In this document: one piece after another, positions 51,145-59,327 of the stretch | How positions within the stretch are numbered: position 1 is the stretch's first letter | Layout: every line of letters begins with the position of its first letter | NCBI GenBank assembly: GCA_033283335.1 | Contig: JAWMQP010000002.1 | Span: 434,001 to 498,000 of the forward strand | Length of the DNA stretch: 64,000 nt | Source of the DNA: Pseudomaricurvus sp033283335 | Lineage (GTDB): Bacteria > Pseudomonadota > Gammaproteobacteria > Pseudomonadales > Cellvibrionaceae | Reading direction: 5' to 3' | Program-made: the position numbers and the translations under genes | The notes under the pieces: generated by a model | What the model was told of the DNA's origin: nothing | The model's input: the letters and a program-made list of their open reading frames with translations, nothing else | Databases searched by the model: none

Positions 51145-51555
51145 ATGGCCAAAGCACAATCGCCGGTACGGCTCGAGAGCCGCTTGATGAAAGCAGCCAA
51201 GCTGGCCGGCATTACCCACCATCGCAGTGCAGCGGAGCAAGTGGAATACTGGGCTGAACTGGGTCGCCGCGTCTCTGGCGTGCTGGATCCGGAGGATTTG
51301 CTGGCGGTTTCAGCGGGTATTGCCAAAGTCACGCTGGTGCCGAGCAACCCGGTCGAGATTGATTCTGACGCCCTGTTTGCCTCCCTGGACAGGCAGCGGG
51401 AGCGCGGTGCCCTGAGTGAAGCCATTCAGTCGGACGCCATTCGTTACCAGGCCTCAAGCCTGCATCCGGGACTGCTGGAGCAGGTCCATCCGGATGGGCG
51501 AATCGTGTTGGGTTCCTTTCAGGATGGGGTGTTTAACGCTCAGCAAGTGGGTTAA
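51145..51555 (+). CDS. ParD-like antitoxin
   Basis: The ATG at 51145 follows CGGAGG and gives 136 residues. The N-terminus PVRLESRLMKAAKLAGITHH and AAEQVEYWAELGRRVSGVLD match the ParD-like antitoxin family, a ribbon-helix-helix-type DNA-binding domain. The C-terminal half (LHPGLLEQVHPDGRIVLGSF) is a short beta-rich extension, perhaps the toxin-binding part. It is 24 bp upstream of a zeta-type kinase gene and downstream of a palindrome it probably binds. The pairing differs from classical ParD-ParE. Confidence 0.82.
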   Translation: MAKAQSPVRLESRLMKAAKLAGITHHRSAAEQVEYWAELGRRVSGVLDPEDLLAVSAGIAKVTLVPSNPVEIDSDALFASLDRQRERGALSEAIQSDAIRYQASSLHPGLLEQVHPDGRIVLGSFQDGVFNAQQVG

Positions 51556-51579
51556 GCAGCACGCAATGCAGGGCAGCGC

Positions 51580-52137
51580 ATGAAACAACTGTGGATGTTG
51601 GTGGGGGGCAACGGGGCCGGTAAAAGCACCTTCTACGACCTGGCCCTTCGACCGCAGGGAATGCCGTTTATCAATGCCGATAATATTGCCCGCGAGCTGT
51701 TCCCCGAGGCTCCTGAGGCCAACAGTTACCTCGCCTCGCAAGTGGCTGAGCAAATGCGCTATCAGCAATTGGAAGAGGGCAACAGTTTCTGTTTCGAAAC
51801 CGTCTTTTCGCACCCCTCCAAAGTGGACTTTATCGCCCAGGCCAAAAGTCGCGGTTACCGGATTGTGTTGGTGGTGATCCTGGTGGAGTCAGCCCAGCTC
51901 AATATCGCCCGGGTCTTCCAGCGTGCCGAAGAGGGCGGCCACGGGGTGCCGCCGGATAAAATCACCGCCCGCATCCCGCGCATGCTGGCGCATGTCAATG
52001 CCGCCATTCCGCTCTGTGACGAGGTCCGGATCCTCGACAACTCGCGACTCGACCAGCCCTTTCGGCCACTCATCAGCTACCGCCAGGGCGTGCGCACCGA
52101 GCATGTTAAACCGCTGCCGACCTGGGTACCGCTGTAA
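51580..52137 (+). CDS. Zeta-toxin-like P-loop kinase
   Basis: A 185-residue P-loop protein with Walker A GGNGAGKST at residues 9-17, INADNIARELFPEAP and CFETVFSHPSKVDFI, typical of the zeta toxin/AAA_33 group. Classical zeta toxins phosphorylate UDP-N-acetylglucosamine and are larger; this short form may be a toxin or a small-molecule kinase. Its partner is the ParD-like gene just upstream. An epsilon-type antitoxin is absent. Toxicity is not shown by sequence. Confidence 0.82.
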   Translation: MKQLWMLVGGNGAGKSTFYDLALRPQGMPFINADNIARELFPEAPEANSYLASQVAEQMRYQQLEEGNSFCFETVFSHPSKVDFIAQAKSRGYRIVLVVILVESAQLNIARVFQRAEEGGHGVPPDKITARIPRMLAHVNAAIPLCDEVRILDNSRLDQPFRPLISYRQGVRTEHVKPLPTWVPL

Positions 52138-52154
52138 TCCCATCGGTACACGGC

Positions 52155-53675
52155 TCAAAAGAAACCCAGCGGGCTGGTGCTGTAACTCACCAACAGGTTT
52201 TTGGTCTGCTGGTAATGCTCCAGTGCCTTGTGGTGGGTTTCGCGACCAATGCCCGATTTCTTGTAGCCCCCAAACGCGGCATGGGCAGGGTAGGCGTGGT
52301 AGCAATTGGTCCAGACTCGGCCGGCTTGAATTCCCCGTCCCATCCGATAGGCGCGGTTCATATCCCGCGTCCAGACTCCGGCGCCAAGACCGTATTGAGT
52401 ATCGTTGGCGATCATCAACGCCTCGTCCTCGTCTTTAAAGGTGGTGACGCCGATCACCGGGCCGAAAATTTCCTCCTGGAACACCCGCATATTATTGCGG
52501 CCCAACAATATGGTGGGCTGGATGTAAAAGCCTTTGGACAGATCGCCTTTCAAATTTTCGGCTTCTCCGCCGAGCAGCACCCTGGCCCCTTCTTCCTTGC
52601 CCACCCGGATGTATTCCATGATGCGCTCAAACTGTTCGGCCGAGGCCTGGGCCCCCACCTGGGTGTCGGTATCCAGTGGATTGCCGCGGACGATCGCCTG
52701 GGCTCTGACCATCACCCGTTCAATCAGGTCGGCATAGATGTCCTGTTGAATGAGGGCCCGTGACGGGCAGGTGCAGACTTCTCCCTGATTAAAAAACGCC
52801 AGCGCCATCCCCTCGACACATTTGCTCAGGTAGTCATCCTCGTGCAGCAGCACATCGGCAAAATAGATATTGGGTGATTTACCCCCCAATTCCACTGTAC
52901 TGGGAATCATGGTCTCGGCGGCGCAGCGAAGAATCTCCTGGCCCACAGCGGTTGAGCCGGTGAAGGCAATCTTGGCAATGCGCTTGCTGGACGCCAGGGC
53001 GCGACCGGCTTCCTCTCCCAGGCCATTGACGATATTGATCACTCCCGGAGGTAGTAAGTCATGGATTAATTCCATGAATACCAAAATCGATACCGGGGTC
53101 TGCTCGGCGGGCTTCAATACCACGCAGTTGCCGGCCGCGAGGGCGGGCGCCAGCTTCCAGGCTGCCATCAACAGGGGAAAGTTCCAGGGAATGATCTGAC
53201 CCACCACGCCCAGGGGTTCATGAAGATGGTAGGCGACCGTGGTCTCATCAATTTCCGCCATGCTGCCTTCCTGAGCGCGAATACAGCCGGCAAAATAGCG
53301 AAAATGATCGACAGCCAGGGGAATGTCGGCCGCCAGGGTTTCCCGCACGGCTTTGCCGTTGTCCCAGGTTTCCACCACCGCCAGCGTCTCCAGGTTTTTT
53401 TCCATACGGTCGGCGATGCGCAGCAGGACATTGGAACGCTCGGCGACAGAGGTTTTACCCCAGGCCGTGGCCGCCGCCTGGGCCGCATCCAGAGCCAGGT
53501 CCACATCCACCTGATCGGAGCGGGGTACTTCGCAAAATACCTGGCCGTTGACGGGACTGATATTTTCCATATATCGACCGTTGAGAGGGGCGATCCAGTC
53601 GCCACCGATATAATTTTGGTACTGAGCTTTGAAGCTGAACAACGAGCCGGGCTGGCCGGGATTGGCATAGATCAT
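52155..53675 (-). CDS. NAD-dependent acetaldehyde dehydrogenase (ExaC/AldB type)
   Basis: A 506-residue aldehyde dehydrogenase very close in layout to the ExaC/AldB family that oxidises acetaldehyde and related short aldehydes. Catalytic residues are C301 in FFNQGEVCTCPSRAL and E262 in VELGGKSPN, and the cofactor region is IIPWNFPLLMA. It is a single-gene unit with a repeat-rich upstream region. Three 17-bp tandem units (53709-53759) may bind an activator. It ends 17 bp from the zeta-like gene in convergent orientation. Confidence 0.93.
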   Translation of the reverse strand: MIYANPGQPGSLFSFKAQYQNYIGGDWIAPLNGRYMENISPVNGQVFCEVPRSDQVDVDLALDAAQAAATAWGKTSVAERSNVLLRIADRMEKNLETLAVVETWDNGKAVRETLAADIPLAVDHFRYFAGCIRAQEGSMAEIDETTVAYHLHEPLGVVGQIIPWNFPLLMAAWKLAPALAAGNCVVLKPAEQTPVSILVFMELIHDLLPPGVINIVNGLGEEAGRALASSKRIAKIAFTGSTAVGQEILRCAAETMIPSTVELGGKSPNIYFADVLLHEDDYLSKCVEGMALAFFNQGEVCTCPSRALIQQDIYADLIERVMVRAQAIVRGNPLDTDTQVGAQASAEQFERIMEYIRVGKEEGARVLLGGEAENLKGDLSKGFYIQPTILLGRNNMRVFQEEIFGPVIGVTTFKDEDEALMIANDTQYGLGAGVWTRDMNRAYRMGRGIQAGRVWTNCYHAYPAHAAFGGYKKSGIGRETHHKALEHYQQTKNLLVSYSTSPLGFF

Positions 53676-53708
53676 AATTACGCGTCCTTATTGTTATTAC
53701 GCAACTAT

Positions 53709-53759
53709 CGTGAGTTCATCTTTAGCGTAAGTTCATCTTTATCGTAAGTTCATCTCTAT
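53709..53759. repeat. Three tandem 17-bp repeats upstream of the aldehyde dehydrogenase
   Basis: Units at 53709, 53726 and 53743 follow CGTAAGTTCATCTTTAT with one to three changes. They begin 34 bp before the ExaC-type start. The spacing is not a whole number of helical turns, so they could be a regulator array or a slippage product. Confidence 0.75.
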
Positions 53760-53951
53760 CGTTATTGCACATCTACGGTGACGGTCTCCCGGTAAGGGTA
53801 GCGCTGTCATCAAACACCATAATGACTATAGCTGCGACAAGCATATCCTGCCTGTAATGACCAAAATTTTCCCTGTCCAAGCCGACAGGGGCAGCCAGCC
53901 TTGAAAGGCTACACTTAACGGATTGAAGGCCGGACAATCACGGGGGTTCTT

Positions 53952-55370
53952 ATGGCTCAACTTACATTCTATGGTGCCGTCGAAGGCGTCACCGGATCAC
54001 TGTATCTACTGCAAACCGAACGCAGTCACATTCTGATGGATTGCGGCTTGTTTCAGGGGCGGCGGGAAGAAGAAAAAGCCAATGAAGATCCCTTGCCATT
54101 TGACATATCCCGACTCGACGCCGTGGTTCTGTCCCACGCGCACCTGGACCATTCGGGACGGCTGCCGCTGTTGATCGCCGAGGGTTACCCGGGCCCTATT
54201 TACATGACTCGACCGTCCTGCGATCTGATCGAGGTGCTGCTCAAGGATGCGGCTTCGCTGCAGGAGCGTGATGCAGAATGGGAAAACCGGCGCAGAAGGC
54301 GGGCCGGCAAGGAAGAGATTGAACCCCTTTATCGCCTGGAAGACGTGGAAGAAACCTTAAACCATTGCCGCGGTATTCGGTACTACCACAAAACCGCCAT
54401 CACCGAAGATATCGAAATTCGCTTCTCCGATGCGGGTCATATTCTGGGATCGGCCATTGTCGAGGTTTTTATTCAGGAGGGGGGCGCAACAAAGAAACTG
54501 GTGTTCTCGGGTGATCTGGGTAATTCCCAGGCCGCCCTGTTACGTGATCCAGACCCGGTGGAAGAAGCCGATATTCTGCTGCTCGAATCCACTTACGGTG
54601 ATCGGGAACATCGTTCAATGGAGGACACTCTGCAAGAGTTTGAGGATGTCATCGAAGCGGCCTCAGAAAACGGCGGCAACATTCTCATTCCTTCTTTCGC
54701 CGTGGGCCGAACCCAGGAAATCATCTACCGTCTGGGGGAACTTTACCAGGACGGCAAGCTGCGGCACCAGGCCATTTATCTCGACAGTCCCATGGCAATT
54801 GCCGTCACCGAGATCTATCACCGCTATCAGGATGTTTACAATGAGGAAGACCTGGCGGAGATTGAGTCATCCACTCGAGCGGGCCGTACTCACGATAAGA
54901 GCTTGCACACATTTCTGCCCACGCTGCGCTATTCGACCACCACTGAAGAGTCCATTGCCTTAAACAAGCTGGACAGTGGTGCCATCATAATCGCGGGCAG
55001 TGGAATGTGTAATGGCGGACGCATCCGGCACCACCTGAAACACAATCTCTGGCGCAAACAGTCCCACGTTATCTTTGTCGGCTATCAGGCCATCGGCACC
55101 CCAGGGCGTGCCTTGGTCGATGGCGCCAAATACTATAGGATTGGCGGTGAAGAAATCGTGGTGAAAGCCAGCATCCATACGATGGGTGGCTTTTCCGCGC
55201 ACGCCAGCCAGGCCCAATTGATCGACTGGCTCGGTCACTTTCGAGGCAAAAAGCCCAACCTGTTTCTGGTGCACGGTGAAGACGATGCCAAGCAAGCCCT
55301 GGCCGCTGCCGTCAAACCACTGGGTTGGCAGGCGCACATCGCCAGGTTGGGGCAAAAAATTCAGTTTTGA
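53952..55370 (+). CDS. MBL-fold/beta-CASP RNA-processing nuclease
   Basis: A 472-residue metallo-beta-lactamase and beta-CASP protein related to the CPSF73/YSH1-type RNA exonucleases. The metal motif is LSHAHLDHSGRLP. Later motifs are FSGDLGN, ILIPSFAVGRTQEI and YLDSPMA (beta-CASP), and GGFSAHASQ holds the C-terminal histidine. A role in RNA maturation or turnover is inferred from the family. It is followed 11 bp downstream by a LOG-family gene, likely in one operon. Confidence 0.9.
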   Translation: MAQLTFYGAVEGVTGSLYLLQTERSHILMDCGLFQGRREEEKANEDPLPFDISRLDAVVLSHAHLDHSGRLPLLIAEGYPGPIYMTRPSCDLIEVLLKDAASLQERDAEWENRRRRRAGKEEIEPLYRLEDVEETLNHCRGIRYYHKTAITEDIEIRFSDAGHILGSAIVEVFIQEGGATKKLVFSGDLGNSQAALLRDPDPVEEADILLLESTYGDREHRSMEDTLQEFEDVIEAASENGGNILIPSFAVGRTQEIIYRLGELYQDGKLRHQAIYLDSPMAIAVTEIYHRYQDVYNEEDLAEIESSTRAGRTHDKSLHTFLPTLRYSTTTEESIALNKLDSGAIIIAGSGMCNGGRIRHHLKHNLWRKQSHVIFVGYQAIGTPGRALVDGAKYYRIGGEEIVVKASIHTMGGFSAHASQAQLIDWLGHFRGKKPNLFLVHGEDDAKQALAAAVKPLGWQAHIARLGQKIQF

Positions 55371-55381
55371 GTGAAATCGTA

Positions 55382-56221
55382 ATGACACCCAAGGAAAGCA
55401 AACAATCGGCGTTTCCCAGCGCTGCGGAAGACCTGGCGCTGGCCAGGCAATGCCGTCTGGACAGTCCCTCTTATCGACTGGCCTATACCGATGATGATTT
55501 TTTGATCCGCGATGAATTGCGTGCAGTGCGCTTGCAATTGGAGTGGTTGAAACCGGATCTGGTCATGGAAGACCATAATATTGAATCGACCGTAGTGATT
55601 TTTGGCGGGGCTCGTTTCCTCGAACCCGCCGCGGCAAAAGCCGTATCATCAGCTGCTCACTCGCCGGCAGTCGCTGACAATGTGCTGGCAAACAGTCACT
55701 ATTATCAGGAAGCCCGGCGGTTATCGCGCAGCATCACGCAGTTGTCTCTCAAGAGCGACGGTCGCAAGCATGTGGTGGTGACCGGCGGCGGTCCGGGGAT
55801 CATGGAGGCCGCCAACCGTGGCGCTGCCGATGTCGGCGGCAAAAGCATCGGCTTGAACATTGTGCTGCCGTTCGAGCAACAGCCCAACCCGTACATCACA
55901 CCGGAACTTTGCTTTCAATTTCACTATTTTGCCGTACGCAAAATGCACTTCCTGAAACGGGCCAAGGGGTTGGTAGCTTTTCCCGGCGGTTTTGGCACAC
56001 TGGACGAGTTGTTCGAAACCCTGACGCTGATCCAGACAAAAAAAATACAACCCTTACCGGTGGTACTGATCGGTGAAGATTACTGGAAGCAGTTGATCAA
56101 TTTTGAATTTTTGGTGCAGCAGGGTGCCATTGCCGAGGAAGACCTCAATCTGTTTCACTACGTCGATAATGCCGAAGAGGCCTACGACTATCTGTGTCAA
56201 CATTGGGGCATTTGTGGTTAA
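55382..56221 (+). CDS. TIGR00730/LOG-family Rossmann-fold protein
   Basis: The ATG at 55382 gives 279 residues; a longer frame from 55325 would overlap the nuclease gene. The family motif PGGFGTLDELFETLTLIQ and the earlier GGGPGIMEAANRGA are present. Members are cytokinin riboside 5-monophosphate phosphoribohydrolases or nucleotide 5-monophosphate nucleosidases. The longer N-terminus and domain order match the PpnN-like group of Gammaproteobacteria more loosely than the short LOG proteins. Its stop overlaps the end of the convergent mlaB gene. Confidence 0.86.
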   Translation: MTPKESKQSAFPSAAEDLALARQCRLDSPSYRLAYTDDDFLIRDELRAVRLQLEWLKPDLVMEDHNIESTVVIFGGARFLEPAAAKAVSSAAHSPAVADNVLANSHYYQEARRLSRSITQLSLKSDGRKHVVVTGGGPGIMEAANRGAADVGGKSIGLNIVLPFEQQPNPYITPELCFQFHYFAVRKMHFLKRAKGLVAFPGGFGTLDELFETLTLIQTKKIQPLPVVLIGEDYWKQLINFEFLVQQGAIAEEDLNLFHYVDNAEEAYDYLCQHWGICG

Positions 56222-56523
56222 CCGGTTGGCAGTAGTGACTCCAGCCCACCCAGATCCATGAGTGATCGCAGTGCCGCTGGCACCTGGCCTATAAGCAGTT
56301 GTTTGTCGAGTCGTTGGGCGGTGCGCAACCAGCACAACAGCAAAGTGGTGGCGGCACTGTTGCAGCGTACGACCTTGCTGAGGTCAAGCCGACAGGTTTG
56401 TGGCGCGGTATTGCGCAGCCAGAGATCGCCGCGCGTCTGCAAGTCCACTACCGTGCTGAAATCCACAATCCCCTCAACATACAGGGTGTCCTCGCTGAAG
56501 GACAATTGAGCCCGTTCAGTCAC
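56218..56523 (-). CDS. mlaB: MlaB, STAS-domain subunit of the Mla lipid transporter
   Basis: A 101-residue STAS protein (VDFSTVVDLQTRGDLWL, then CRLDLSKVVRCNSAATTLLL with the conserved serine). In the MlaFEDB complex it binds MlaF and promotes activity. It overlaps the mlaC gene by 8 bp and is last in the mlaFEDCB order. The order and sizes match Escherichia coli. Confidence 0.9.
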   Translation of the reverse strand: MTERAQLSFSEDTLYVEGIVDFSTVVDLQTRGDLWLRNTAPQTCRLDLSKVVRCNSAATTLLLCWLRTAQRLDKQLLIGQVPAALRSLMDLGGLESLLPTG

Positions 56524-57199
56524 CGCCTGTCTGCTCCGACTGTTTCTGTTTGCCCATCAACTCTTTCCAGTGAGCGACCACGTATTCCACATCGCCATGG
56601 TTTTGTTCCACTTGCTCCGAAAACTGATTGCGGTAAGTGACACCGAGATTGATGCCTTCGACGATCACGTTATAAATCCACCACTGGCCGTCCGCCTTGC
56701 GATGCAAGTTGTATTGCACCTTGTAAGTCTTGTTGCCCTCGTCATAAATGGTCTGTAGCAGGCTGGTTTTATCCGGCCGGGTCTCGCTGCTGGCGATACT
56801 TTCCAGTTCGATACGTTCGCCGTTGAAGGTCAGCAGGGCATCGGCGTACTTCTCGATCAAGACCGTTTCCATAATGTCCGCAAAACGCTGAATGCGTGCT
56901 TTAAAGGCGGTGCGTTGCTGCTCCGTTTGCAGTGATTTGTACAGTCGTTCACTGCCATAGGTCGCCATCACCCCGCGAGCGACGTATTCGCGGTCGATTA
57001 CCTCATCGAGAATGGCGGCCACCTGCTGGTAATACTGGGGACGCTCATTGACATCAAGCTGGCGAGCCTCCCTGGCCGCTGCCAACAACTCATCTGTGGC
57101 CTGTTTGAGCATGGGTTCCGGTTGATGACGATCAATTGTGGAGGCACTGGCCTGAGTCAGGGCAACGGCCCACAACAGGAATGTAGCTAACCAGCTCAT
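56516..57199 (-). CDS. mlaC: MlaC, periplasmic phospholipid-binding protein
   Basis: A 227-residue protein with a cleaved signal peptide (MSWLATFLLWAVALTQASA). The MlaC domain includes YVARGVMATYGSERLYKS, QTIYDEGNKTYKVQYNLHRK and WWIYNVIVEGINLGVTYRN. It shuttles phospholipids between the outer-membrane MlaA complex and MlaFEDB to keep lipid asymmetry. It overlaps mlaD by 4 bp (ATGA). Confidence 0.93.
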   Translation of the reverse strand: MSWLATFLLWAVALTQASASTIDRHQPEPMLKQATDELLAAAREARQLDVNERPQYYQQVAAILDEVIDREYVARGVMATYGSERLYKSLQTEQQRTAFKARIQRFADIMETVLIEKYADALLTFNGERIELESIASSETRPDKTSLLQTIYDEGNKTYKVQYNLHRKADGQWWIYNVIVEGINLGVTYRNQFSEQVEQNHGDVEYVVAHWKELMGKQKQSEQTGGD

Positions 57200-57660
57200 T
57201 TATCAGACCCCATGCTGGTAACAATTTTGCCGATTAAATCCTCCAGTACCAGCGCCGACTGGGTGTCGGTAATGGTACCGCCGTCGGCAAGAATCTCCGG
57301 TGCACCACCGACGGCAATACTGACATACTGATCACCGAGCACCCCGGAAGTTTTGATAGCCGCAATACTGTCAGTGGTGAGATAGTCGACGTGTTTATAG
57401 ATTGCCATATCCACCACAGCACGTACGCTGACGGGGTCCAGATGAATGCCCGTGACCTGGCCGATGGTCACTCCCGCCACGGAAACCTTGGCGCGCGAGG
57501 TCAATCCGGCCACGTTGTTAAATACGGCCGAGACTCGGTAGGTGTCGCGATGACTGCTGCTGAGACTGAGGCCGCTGACCTGAATGGCGAGAAATGACAG
57601 GGCGATAACGCCCAGCAATATAAACACACCAACCAGGATTTCTACCTTGCGTGACTGCAT
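57196..57660 (-). CDS. mlaD: MlaD, membrane-anchored MCE-domain protein
   Basis: A 154-residue protein with an N-terminal membrane anchor (VEILVGVFILLGVIALSFLA) and one MCE domain (RVSAVFNNVAGLTSRAKVSV, GVLGDQYVSIAVGGAPEIL). It forms the hexameric periplasmic ring of the Mla complex. It is flanked by mlaE and mlaC. Confidence 0.93.
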   Translation of the reverse strand: MQSRKVEILVGVFILLGVIALSFLAIQVSGLSLSSSHRDTYRVSAVFNNVAGLTSRAKVSVAGVTIGQVTGIHLDPVSVRAVVDMAIYKHVDYLTTDSIAAIKTSGVLGDQYVSIAVGGAPEILADGGTITDTQSALVLEDLIGKIVTSMGSDK

Positions 57661-57722
57661 CCGTTAACCTCTTTCACTGAATAAACTCGTGTCCACTTAT
57701 TTATGGTCTGTCTTGTCTATGG

Positions 57723-58517
57723 TCAATCCGTACTGAACATCACGGCGGTCAATAAAAAATCCATCGCCAGCACCGCCAGTGAAGAGTGCACCACAGTACG
57801 GGTGGTGGCGGCACTGATGCCTTCAGAAGTCGGCACGGCGTCATAGCCCTGAAAGACGGCAATCCAGGTAATAATGACACCAAAGGCAAAGGCCTTGATG
57901 ATGCCATTGACAATATCTTCGCGGAACTCCACCACGTTTTGCATGTTCGACCAGAAGGATCCCGCATCGACTCCCAGCCAATTGACCCCGACAGCCACGG
58001 CGCCCCAGATTGCCACCATATTAAACACCTGGGCCAGAATCGGCATGGCGATAATACCCGCCCACAGGCGTGGTCGAATCACCCGTTTCAGGGGATCAAC
58101 ACCAATCATTTCCATGGCGGCCAGCTGATCCGTGGCTTTCATCAAGCCGATTTCGGCGGTAACGGCTGAGCCGGCGCGACCGACAAACAGCAGGGCCGCA
58201 ACCACCGGACCGAGTTCGCGCAACAGGGTTAAGGAAACCAACTGACCCAGTGCCGTCTCCGCGCCGAATCGTACCAGCACGGTATAGCCTTGCAGCGACA
58301 ACACCATGCCTATTAACAGGCCTGAGACAATGATAATGATCAGTGAGTAGACCCCGATAAAGTATAGTTGCCGAATCAGCAGACTCGGGCCGGCGCGCCA
58401 ATCCGGCGATCCCCACAGGGCGTGCCAGAACACCAGACCGGCCCGGCCGAAACCGGCTGCGAGATTAAGCCCGTAACGGCCCAGCTGCTGCAGATAATCC
58501 GTCACCAACGTCAGCAT
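57723..58517 (-). CDS. mlaE: MlaE, permease of the Mla complex
   Basis: A 264-residue inner-membrane permease (GLLIGMVLSLQGYTVLVRFG, LRELGPVVAALLFVGRAGSA, GLMKATDQLAAMEMIGVDPL), with typical length and motifs. It starts exactly where mlaF ends, consistent with one operon, and pairs with MlaF to move phospholipids. Confidence 0.93.
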   Translation of the reverse strand: MLTLVTDYLQQLGRYGLNLAAGFGRAGLVFWHALWGSPDWRAGPSLLIRQLYFIGVYSLIIIIVSGLLIGMVLSLQGYTVLVRFGAETALGQLVSLTLLRELGPVVAALLFVGRAGSAVTAEIGLMKATDQLAAMEMIGVDPLKRVIRPRLWAGIIAMPILAQVFNMVAIWGAVAVGVNWLGVDAGSFWSNMQNVVEFREDIVNGIIKAFAFGVIITWIAVFQGYDAVPTSEGISAATTRTVVHSSLAVLAMDFLLTAVMFSTD

Positions 58518-59321
58518 CTAGGAATTCTCCAAATTCAAATCCAGCCGATAGTCCGGAGCCGGGTAGTGAAACGGTACGGGACCATCCGGTAATCCCTTCA
58601 GAAACTGCTGCACATAGCGGTTGTCACTGTTGATGACAGCCTCAGGCTCTCCCTGGCCAATGACCCGGCCATCGGCCAGCACCACCATGTAATCAGAAAT
58701 GGCGAGGGTCTCATTGATGTCATGAGAAACAATAATGCAGGTGCATTCCATGGTCTGGTTAATGCGGCGGATCAGGTGTTTCAGTAAGCCAACAAAAATG
58801 GGATCCTGGCCGGTAAACGGTTCGTCGTACATGATCAATTCCGGATCCAGGACAATGGCTCGCGCCAGCGCTGCCCGCCGGGTCATGCCGCCGGACAGCT
58901 CGGCCGGCATCAGGTCCCTGGCGCCTCGCAGGCCTACGGCGTGCAACTTCATCAGTACCAGATCACGAATCATCGGTTCAGGCAGGTTGGTGTGGACCCG
59001 CAAGGGAAACGCCACGTTTTCAAATACTGATAAATCGGTGAACAGAGCACCGGTCTGAAACAGCATTCCCATGCGTCGGCGCTGCACAAACAGCTGTTGT
59101 CGATCAAGGCCGGTGATATCAATATTGTCGACCCGAATGGAACCCGCAGCAGGCTTCAGCTGGCTGCTGATTAATCGCAGTAGAGTGGTTTTACCGCAGC
59201 CACTGGGGCCCATAATGGCGGTGATCTTACCCTTGGGGATACTGACATTAATGCCATTGAGAATGACACGCGGTCCATGGCTGAAATGCAGGTGGTCGAT
59301 TTCGATCCAGTTTGTTGGCAT
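58518..59321 (-). CDS. mlaF: MlaF, ATPase of the Mla complex
   Basis: A 267-residue ABC ATPase with Walker A GPSGCGKTTLLRL, signature LSGGMTRRAALARAI and Walker B LIMYDEPFTGQD, then a conserved His in IIVSHDINETLAIS. It powers phospholipid transfer by MlaFEDB. It starts 6 bp after the acetate kinase stop, so ackA appears to be part of the same transcript. Confidence 0.95.
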   Translation of the reverse strand: MPTNWIEIDHLHFSHGPRVILNGINVSIPKGKITAIMGPSGCGKTTLLRLISSQLKPAAGSIRVDNIDITGLDRQQLFVQRRRMGMLFQTGALFTDLSVFENVAFPLRVHTNLPEPMIRDLVLMKLHAVGLRGARDLMPAELSGGMTRRAALARAIVLDPELIMYDEPFTGQDPIFVGLLKHLIRRINQTMECTCIIVSHDINETLAISDYMVVLADGRVIGQGEPEAVINSDNRYVQQFLKGLPDGPVPFHYPAPDYRLDLNLENS

Positions 59322-59327
59322 AGCTGC

